Positions 56,592 to 64,000 of a stretch of 64,000 bases of DNA are shown piece after piece; the stretch's first letter is position 1, and each line of letters opens with the position of its first letter. The translations under genes were made by a program, and so were the position numbers. The notes under the pieces were generated by a model that saw only the letters and a list, made by a program, of their open reading frames with translations, was not told the origin of the DNA and ran no database searches. The stretch lies in NCBI GenBank assembly GCA_964023275.1, contig OZ029927.1, forward strand, positions 15,835,452 through 15,899,451. Reading direction: 5' to 3'. The DNA comes from Norana najaformis. Taxonomy: Eukaryota > Annelida > Clitellata > Crassiclitellata > Hormogastridae.

Positions 56592-59500
56592 CTAATCGAA
56601 CATCAGCGCTGGTCTGTTTTGCACACCGTAGCGGTAGCAGTAAATGCGGAAATCTTTGCTGGCCAGAATGATTTCACCTTCCTCACCGAGTGCAACATCG
56701 AAACACTGGGCGTGCTTAACCTTGCTTTCGAAGCCGTACTTTAGCTTACCTTCCTGAGTAAAGACAGTGACGTTGAAGTTGTTGTGGTTGTCCGCAATCA
56801 CAACTTCTCCTCTCATGTTGATTCCAACACCGATCGGGTAGTTGGTGATGTTACTGCCCCCGATTTTGCGTAGAAATTCGCCCTTGTATGTGAAGACCAT
56901 GACACAGTGAGCGCGATTGTCGCTTATGAAGACCTCTTCGCGATCGTTGGTTGCAATGCTGTTGGGAAACTCCAGGTGATCCTTGCAATAAAACTTTTCC
57001 TTGAGTTCACCAACTCCGCTGAAAATGCTGACACGCATGACCTTGCATTCCACCACAAGGATACGACCTTTGCAGTCGACAGTAAGCCCTCGTGGGTGCT
57101 GGAGCATGTTCGAACCGAACTTGAGCACAAACTCTCCCTTGCTCGTGAATATCTGCACCTGGTGCGTTGGAGAGCGTTCCGTGATGACGATTCGCCCGGT
57201 CACTGGGCAAACTGCCACGCGATTCGGATACAGCAGCTGGCCCTTCTCCTTCCCGTTCTCTCCGAACTCAAACTTCAACTGGCCGCTTCGGTCAAACACC
57301 TCGATACGATGATTGTTGGTATCGGCCACGAGAATGTCGCCCTCCGCGTTCACGGCAACTCCGCTCGGCTCCGAGAACTGCGCGTGGCTGCTCCCGTATT
57401 CGCCAAATCTCGCATAGAAGCTCATCTTGTGGCGCGTAACAAGGCTTCCAGGGGGTGAAGAAGACGTGATGGAATTGCCTCGCGACTCGCCCCCGTTCAC
57501 CAATCCTGGCTGGAACATGGACACGTTGGAAAAGATGTCCCCTTCGTTGACACTAGGCGCAGAATTGTCCAGGGACTGGAGCAAGGATGGTGACGCCACT
57601 TGCAATGGACTCAGCCCAGCCGGTAGACGGTTGGCTCTCTCGGACAAGAGATTCATGCTGGCGAACTGCTGAATCCATTCCAACTCCGGGTGATTGCCGT
57701 TGGTCAGAGACCACCTTGGCTGCAGCTCCATCTGCTGCTGCTGCTTGGCAAGTGCTGACAGGTTGTGGTCAATCACACCAAAACCGTTCTGAATGGCGGC
57801 CTGGACGACCTGATGGTTCGTACGAAACTCGATCTTAAAAGCCTCAGGACTGTTGACCGTTGGAACGTAGCTCAACACTGGGAGCAGTCTGTCTTCAATC
57901 ATCTGCTTCAGCATCAGCATCTGCACACGGCCAATTTTTCGTTCTGCTCTCTTGATGAAACGATCCAACGACTCTGCTTTTTTCATGACGTCCTCCAGTT
58001 CGGTAAATGCATTTGTCAAAGTCGCCTGAAAACAGAAAACATTCAACCGACCCTTGTTGAAGAGAGTACAAATGTATTTAAATTAACTGACACCTATGAT
58101 GGGAATGTGCTAAACAGATAGCCAAGAGCTTAAGACACGTGACGGTTATAATATCGTCACATAAAAAGGTGTCTGAAATACAGCAACACATTATTCGCAA
58201 TTAAAAATTGGATATTCCAAAACTAAAGGAATTATAAGTTTTTACCTATTTATTTTTAACTATTTTTAACTAATTATAAGTTTCTACTCATGTCAAGATT
58301 TTTTGTAAGAATGATCTTCAAGAAGTCCTCATTTATTACTATTTCTATTTAAATATTAAAAACAACACTGTTTTTCATTATTTACGACGACAATACCTAA
58401 TCCATCTAGAAACTAATATGAATTTTTCATTCTTTTGAACTTTCTAAAAAATTCAATTTTATCCCGTTGTACATATTTTTACACTTGTGGTTTTGGTTTT
58501 AATAGTCAAACGCTGTCAAAACAGCTGCAACTGCATCTGCATTTGATTGTTAACTGCATTTGATTGCTAACCTTAACCCTAACCCTTATGCTGTCAAAAC
58601 AGCTGCATTTGATTGTTAACTGCATCTGATTGCTAACCTTAACCCTAACCCTTACGCTGTCAAAACAGCTGCATTTGATTGTTAACTGCATTTGATTGCT
58701 AACCTTAACCCTAACCCTTACGCTGTCAAAACAGCTGCATTTGATTGTTAACTGCATTTGATTGCTAACCTTAACCCTAACCCTTACGCTGTCAAAAAGC
58801 TGCATTTGATTGTTCCCAAAAACAAGGAACACCACAAAGAATCCTAGCCACATTTGTCACAACTGTTGGATGTCTGCAGTCGTAAGACTTCACTAGAATC
58901 ACAGCAAACCCTTTTCCTACCTTTTGATGGTTGTAGGTGGCATCCAGTTTTTGCAGAGTAGCTTCTTTGCATTCGTTAAGAAGTTGGGCGTAAGCAAAGA
59001 ACGCAGCATTGATGCCCTCTTTGGCGACTTCATATTGTTTATTAAGATTTGCTGCGGAATTGCTGATGTTTTCGGCAGCAGCAGACAGCTTCGGTTGCTC
59101 GGACTGCGCTTTCTGCAAGAGGTTGTACAGCTTAAGCAGCAGGCCGTCCGAAATGACACCAAGCGGGTAGTAGTTGTGACTCTGGAAGGAGCACGGTTTG
59201 ATGCACTCCCGACAGCGCGGCGTGTTGCACGCTGGACTGCAGCAGAAGAACTCCATGCAGCAGGTCTTGTGAAGCTCACACATGACCGGGGGATTATCAC
59301 CCGGTTCGTTTACTGCGATGATCCGGTGGCCCTGGAACTGGTACATCTCGTCGTGGGACTTGTGACATGAGACGCACAGCAAGCTCGAGCATTCGACGCA
59401 ACGTCCGGTCACCTGCTTGTCTCTCATACCCTTGCACAGTCCGCAGACGACCGACAACGTTGATCTCTCGATCGCGTCCAGTTCGTTCATCATGACAAAG

Positions 59501-59751
59501 TCCATCCTTAGATCCTGCACTTTTCCGTTGGGAAGGATCGTCTTGGTGTTGCATCTGGGACAGACGATCAGCTCATTGCGTACCATTTTTTCAAGGCATT
59601 GAAGGCAGTACGTATGAAAACAATTGAGAAGTCTTGGCGAACGGTACGGCTTGCAGCACATGTGACATGTTCGGGAAAGAGCGTCCGACTCTGCGTCCGA
59701 CAGCGACGCCGAGCTCGGGTTTGTGTCAACAGAAGGCGTTGGTGATGTCAT
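56592..59751 (-). CDS. brat: Brat/NCL-1-type TRIM-NHL protein (2 coding exons)
   Basis: RNA-binding translational repressor family that restrains growth and rRNA synthesis in fly and worm. Coding exons: 59751-58921 and 58025-56592, joined AAG|GTAGGA to TTTTCAG|GCG in phase 0, 754 residues, TAG at 56594-56592. Domains: C3HC4 RING (C29, C32, C44, H46, C49, C52, C64, C67), B-box 1 about 103-142, B-box 2 about 158-192, coiled coil about 205-375, a Gln/Ser/Asn-rich linker, then six NHL repeats about 480-747 with FSEPSGVAVN, NRVAVCPVTGRI, LQHPRGLTVD, NNHRIEVFD and YPIGVGINMRGE. No filamin domain, which separates it from TRIM2/3/71. A RING is kept, as in worm NCL-1; fly Brat has none. The first ATG in frame is 59751; upstream codons stay open to an acceptor at 59778, so extra N-terminal residues are possible. 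Confidence 0.93.
58512..58810. repeat. 66-bp minisatellite with telomere-like motif in brat intron
   Basis: Units begin at 58590, 58656, 58722 and 58788 (period 66), plus a longer variant at 58512. Each contains gctgtcaaaacagctgcat and ttaaccctaaccctta, in which the TTAGGG telomere motif (in reverse) appears twice. It lies in the 895-nt intron between the two coding exons. The open frame across it is a by-product of the period being divisible by three. Confidence 0.95.
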
Positions 59752-59777
59752 TGTCAACCAATTTTCAAACAGAAATT
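59752..59777 (-). other. 5' UTR remainder of the first brat coding exon
   Basis: Minus strand: a long pyrimidine tract with acceptor TTTTTTCTTTGTAG, then 26 nt before the ATG. It implies at least one further upstream exon, which I cannot place. The 26 nt are open in frame with the ATG. Confidence 0.6.
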
Positions 59778-59829
59778 CTACAAAGAAAAAACTGCAAACC
59801 TTAAGGTTTGGTCATAAGTTACAAACAGT

Positions 59830-59935
59830 GCAGATATATTATAATATAATATATTATAATATAATATATTATAATATATTATAATATAATATATATTATA
59901 ATATATTATAATATAACATATTATAATATATATTA
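59830..59935. repeat. (TATAATA)n microsatellite
   Basis: tataatataatatattataatat repeated for about 100 bp. Confidence 0.9.
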
Positions 59936-61342
59936 CCAGTAAGTAACTTTATCCATTTCTACTGATAAACATTCAAGAAACAATTCCAGTTAATCTTAAG
60001 ATTCCCTTTTCTAGGTCTGTTAGAAAGTCCTGATTCTTTTAACAGGTTTTTGAAAGACATTAGGATTAATCATACACATACACACACAAATCAACATACA
60101 TACATACATAAATAACCATACACACATACATAAATCACCATACATACGTACAAGAAACGTTCTTATCAGCCACATCATTTAAGAGAAGTCTTAAAAGCCA
60201 GACACATGCCAGACTATATCACTAAGCCACATACACAAGACAGGTAACGTTGATTAACACAAGAACTGGTATTTCTTGAAACAGCAACATACTTGGGGTT
60301 TAGTACAGACGTTCTACGCTGAACTAGAATCGGTGACTATGCCTTTCAGGCAGCATGTAATACCATTCCTTGCTACACATTTATATTTTAACAGGCAGTC
60401 TTGAAATTTTCAAAAAAATTCCAACACTTAATGCTTGCGAGAACACAATGGCTCTGAAACGGACACCAGACAACATAACACAACCTAGAAGTATCCTGCA
60501 TAATTTGCCATCATTAAGAATAGATCCTCTTGATGAATATTCATTTTATTCATATCAGCGACCAATTGATGCCTTGTGCATTATGATAATGGTGCTACAG
60601 AAGTTTCTAGATCAGACAATACTTACGAGACATTCTTAAAAGTGCAAATATGTCTAGTTTAATCTATTTTGTAGACTTCCATAGAAAACAAGGAATCAAC
60701 TGACGGTGAGACCAAAGTAAATGTACTTACTACTGAAAATCCCAATTAGACACTCCAAACCAAAAGGTCAGAGATCAAAACAGACACAACAGCCAATTGG
60801 CAAACGGACAAATGAGCTTCGACTCCCAAACTCAAAAAATTAGAGAAATGGCAGAGCAGACACAAAATAGGCAACGGATTTCTAACTAATGGGCTGACAG
60901 AACAAAGGATCCTAATACTGTTCTTCTTTTGGGTATAAGGAGAGTCAATGCGTTCCCTACTTACACAGAGTGCAAGGAAGTCTGAGCAGGAAGCAAGCTA
61001 CAGGTTAACTGCTTGAAGTGTGCAGATGTTACGATTCGTGCAAATGGAATAAACTTCCTATGCTGTAGAATCAAACATAAGTTTCTTTGTGCTTGTGTGG
61101 TGACATTCTGTATGTCAGTCTTTGTGGTTGAGTGTCATTCTGTGTTGTCTGCCTTCGTGGCTGTGCATCTTCCTTTGGTTGTTTGCTTTGTTATGTATTT
61201 ATGTTTGTGTGTTTGTCCATGCCCATGATTCCTCGCTCAGCCGATGGACATATGGCGTGTTAACAAACGCATTATTACTTACTTACATGAATGCATGCAA
61301 ACACAAACTGAAACACATCTTAATGTTATAATCTACTCTAAC

Positions 61343-61586
61343 AATCTGCTAAGACGGGTGCAACTTTTAAAGTCATCCACGCCTCAAAATCACACTGATG
61401 CATAACATGGCACATCTTAGAAATTTCTGTAAAATAATATAATGTAAGTTATTTTGGTGCTAAAAATCTGCTAAGGCAGGTGCAGTTTTTAAAGTCAATC
61501 ACACTTCAAAATCACACTGATGTGTGACATGGCACATCTTAGAAATTTCTGTAAAATAATAGAATGTAAGTTATTTTGGTGCTAAG
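61343..61586. repeat. 122-bp tandem duplication
   Basis: aatctgctaag(a/g)cgggtgca ... taagttattttggtgctaa occurs twice, at 61343 and 61465, with about ten differences. Confidence 0.9.
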
Positions 61587-61705
61587 CAGACTGACTAATA
61601 CATCAGAGGCACATCTGCTGGAAGCGACAGCTGAACATGAATCCTACCTCTGTCTCAGACGCTTCAGACCTCCAATTCCAGAAATCGCATCAGCACCGCC
61701 GGCCC

Positions 61706-61714
61706 CTTTATATA
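61706..61714 (-). promoter_or_regulatory. Candidate TATA box, minus strand
   Basis: Minus strand reads TATATAAAGGGGCCGGCGG, a strong TATA-like motif next to a GC-rich stretch. It is oriented toward brat, 1.95 kb upstream of its ATG. There is no independent evidence of a start site. Confidence 0.25.
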
Positions 61715-61749
61715 GAGTCACTTATCAACTAGGCCAGGGTTCAGCCAGG

Positions 61750-62300
61750 GGTCAGTTGACCGCAGGTGGGTGGGTGGGTGGGCTGCCAGGCTTGTTGACG
61801 TGTCCAGCCAAATAACCCTTAACTGGGCCAGTTCAGATGTCAGGCTAAGTGGGTCAACCGCTGATGGGTCAGACGGCAGCCCGTCCCTCCCTTCCTCGCC
61901 TCCCCCCCGCAGAAAGCCACAGCGGTCTGAGGAAAGCCAAGGCAGTCTGACCGCCAGCGTCTAAGGTAGCAACTTGGAACTAATCAGAAAACGCCCCGGT
62001 TGAGATAGGCACAGGCTCGGTGGCTGCTTAAGAAGAAGCCGGTCAAGGACTACTAACTCATCAGGCAGGCTCAACATTGATCATCCTTATACTATTCAGA
62101 CGGCAGGCATGGACAAGCTGCACCAAAAGCACTGGATGAACCACATCAGAGGCCCCCGCCCCAGCCGAAGGTCCCTTCTGGAATCCTATATCAATGGACA
62201 GTCAGTAAAGAAATCTTCAATTTTAAGTGCGGTGGTGACCTAGAGTACTTGATGCGACCTGCTGGGGTCACCGTGACCCCCACATCGCTGACAGTTTCAA
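61750..62300. other. GC-richer region upstream of brat
   Basis: ggtgggtgggtgggtgggc tract and mixed GC-rich text to about 62.0 kb. Open frames here are short and unrecognised. Confidence 0.4.
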
Positions 62301-62324
62301 CATTCTTACGTTTCTGTCTACCAA

Positions 62325-62425
62325 CTCTAACCCACTGCTACATTCCAACTCTATCCCACTGCTACATTCCAACTCTATCCCACTGCTACATTCCAACTCT
62401 ATCCCACTGCTACATTCCAACCACT
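62325..62425. repeat. 24-bp tandem repeat
   Basis: Four to five copies of ccaactctatcccactgctacatt. Confidence 0.95.
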
Positions 62426-62429
62426 TTGA

Positions 62430-62935
62430 TCATTCAAATCAACCACATTTTAAGGTATACGTTTTTTCTAATTGTTACAATAACACTACCAGTAAGAACT
62501 GTAGAGCCTTGCCCTGCATACATCCCCTCAAAAAGATTTAAATCATCTTGGATAATCTAAACTAATGACTTCGATGGTTGCTTCAAGTGAAATCGTAATC
62601 AAGATATTGAATTCCTATTTGTCAGCAAATTGATGTAATTGGATGTGGAGAGCTCCTGAGTTTCCAGTAACTGGTGCTACATAAATTTCCATTTACGTTA
62701 GATTACACAGCGACACAGCATGATTGGAAGCTGCAAAAGGATTCTTATTTTCATAAGATACTCAGCTGAACAAACTTCACGTTGTCTGTTTCAGCATTTT
62801 GCTACATACGCTTCACCATTCCTGTTGTCCTGAGGGACTCTGCATTATCACTCATCTCCTCCAACAGGCTACTGCAGTTATGACATTACATATTCTTACT
62901 TAACTAAAAAGTCTGATCGGTATTTTGCACTGATT
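62430..62935. other. Spacer, nothing recognised
   Basis: AT-leaning sequence without ORF, repeat or boxes that I can support. Confidence 0.5.
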
Positions 62936-62944
62936 TCCCAGTTC

Positions 62945-63345
62945 TGTTTGTGTATGTATGTGTGTGTGTACATATGTGTGGGTACGTATGTGTGTCTACA
63001 TATGTGTGGGTACATATGTGTGGGTACATATGTCTGTGTACATATACGCGGGTATGTATGTGTGGGTATGTATGTGTGTACATATGTGTGGGTACGTATG
63101 TGTGTACATAAGTGTGGGTACGTATGCGTGTGTACATACGTGTGAGTATGTATGTGTGTACATATGTGTGGGTACATATGTGCATGTACATGTGTGTGTA
63201 CATATTTGTGGGTACGTATGTGTGTGTACATATGTGTGGGTACGTATGTGTTTGTATGTTTGTGTAGAAATGTGTGTATGTATGTGTGTGGGTATGTGTG
63301 TGGGTATGTATGTGTGTATGAACGTGTGTGTATGTATGTGCTGTC
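62945..63345. repeat. (TG/TA)-rich 12- to 14-bp repeat array
   Basis: Variants of gtgtgggtacgtatgtgtgtacata over 400 bp. Long frames on both strands (Tyr/Val/Cys or His/Thr-rich) are artefacts. Confidence 0.95.
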
Positions 63346-63780
63346 ATTCAGGTCTAAACTCATGAATTGTCCATTCTAACTTGCAAACCTGCCACAGCCT
63401 AAAACTCCAGGTTTCCTGGACCAATTAGATTTTGACTAGACAGATTACAAATTTGGTGGATCCACAGTTTTGACACTTAAAGCGACCACTGCCTTCTACT
63501 TTTGATAATCATGATTGAGAAATGATTCAATTCCATAAGATCTGATGTGGTCCACGTGCAGTGAATATTATTCAGTCATAAGTCAATTAGTTATAACGGA
63601 ACTCATTGGATTCGATTCGATGAATTTACTTGCTTACAAAATCCAGAATAGGTGGAAATAGCTCACATGCATCACGCAGAGAACATTATTCTGTCATACT
63701 TAAGTGGCTTTCAGGTAACACTGGTGGCCACAGCATTCAAGGCTATGCCAAACAATTCTCAGAATTATCAGTCATATGAA
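63346..63780. other. Spacer, nothing recognised
   Basis: No gene or element recognised. Confidence 0.5.
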
Positions 63781-63950
63781 CAGAGAGACAGACAGACAGA
63801 CAGATATACAGAGAGACAGAGAGAGAGACAGCAGATATACAGACAGACACATGACAGACAGACACATGACAGACAGACACACGACAGACAGACAGAGACA
63901 GACAGAGACAGACAGAGACAGAGAGACAGCCAGACAGACAGACAGACATG
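63781..63950. repeat. (ACAG)n microsatellite
   Basis: gacagacagacag and gacacatgacagacagacac arrays near the right window edge. Confidence 0.95.
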
Positions 63951-64000
63951 ACAGTCATCACGTTGCCAAGATCTACACTTTGTCGCCATTCAAAATTTTT

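Larger units (their letters stand above)
59778..61600. other. Upstream region of brat
   Basis: Likely 5' intron. Contains (TATAATA)n at 59.83-59.94 kb, (CATA)n at 60.07-60.15 kb and the 122-bp tandem duplication. No coding frame supported. Confidence 0.45.

Noticed and set aside
56907..57458. Plus-strand ORF of 183 codons inside brat exon 2
   Set aside because: Antisense of the NHL repeats; no domain of its own.
59752..59757. brat start at 59757
   Set aside because: That codon is TTG. The first ATG in frame is at 59751-59749.
62896..63365. His/Thr/Tyr-rich ORFs of 135-155 codons
   Set aside because: Translation of a TG/TA-rich microsatellite on both strands.

Overview
This is eukaryotic (metazoan, invertebrate) DNA. 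Protein-coding parts are split by GT-AG introns, tRNA-derived SINEs and LINE tails are scattered through it, and simple repeats are very dense. The two recognisable gene families, two-pore-domain potassium (K2P) channels and a Brat/NCL-1-type TRIM-NHL protein, are animal-specific. The phylum cannot be fixed from the window alone.

Left part (1-36.7 kb): a segmental duplication array. A unit of at least 10 kb, with a K2P gene on the minus strand, occurs as unit A (about 1-5.94 kb, truncated on the right), unit B (about 6.42-16.35 kb) and unit D (about 26.07-36.74 kb). A decayed fragment, unit C (about 20.69-21.88 kb), keeps only the last K2P exon. In A, B and D I could rebuild the same four-exon gene (exon lengths 157, 153, 333 and 149 nt, identical phases) with all four membrane segments and both selectivity filters. 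The spacer between A and B holds a truncated hAT transposase. The spacer between B and D holds a hAT-type MITE, a broken GMC-oxidoreductase exon, LINE 3' ends and a 2.4-kb intruder with a 567-codon ORF nested in a LINE.

Middle part (36.7-49.6 kb): no recognisable host gene. It holds a purine tract, a 15-bp and a 30-bp minisatellite, microsatellites, SINEs, a second hAT-type MITE with perfect 8-bp target duplications, a LINE reverse-transcriptase C-terminus, and a CpG-rich low-complexity block.

Right part (49.6-64 kb): a brat/ncl-1-like gene on the minus strand. Two coding exons (754 codons) encode RING, two B-boxes, a coiled coil and six NHL repeats. The 7 kb downstream is nearly free of repeats, A/C-rich on the plus strand (U/G-rich in the transcript) and ends at paired AATAAA signals followed by a U/G-rich stretch, so I infer a very long 3' UTR. 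Upstream (59.8-64 kb) lie a likely 5' intron or promoter region and microsatellites.

The K2P genes would be separate channel subunits of the same fold. Brat is an unrelated RNA-binding regulator, and nothing links the two loci functionally.
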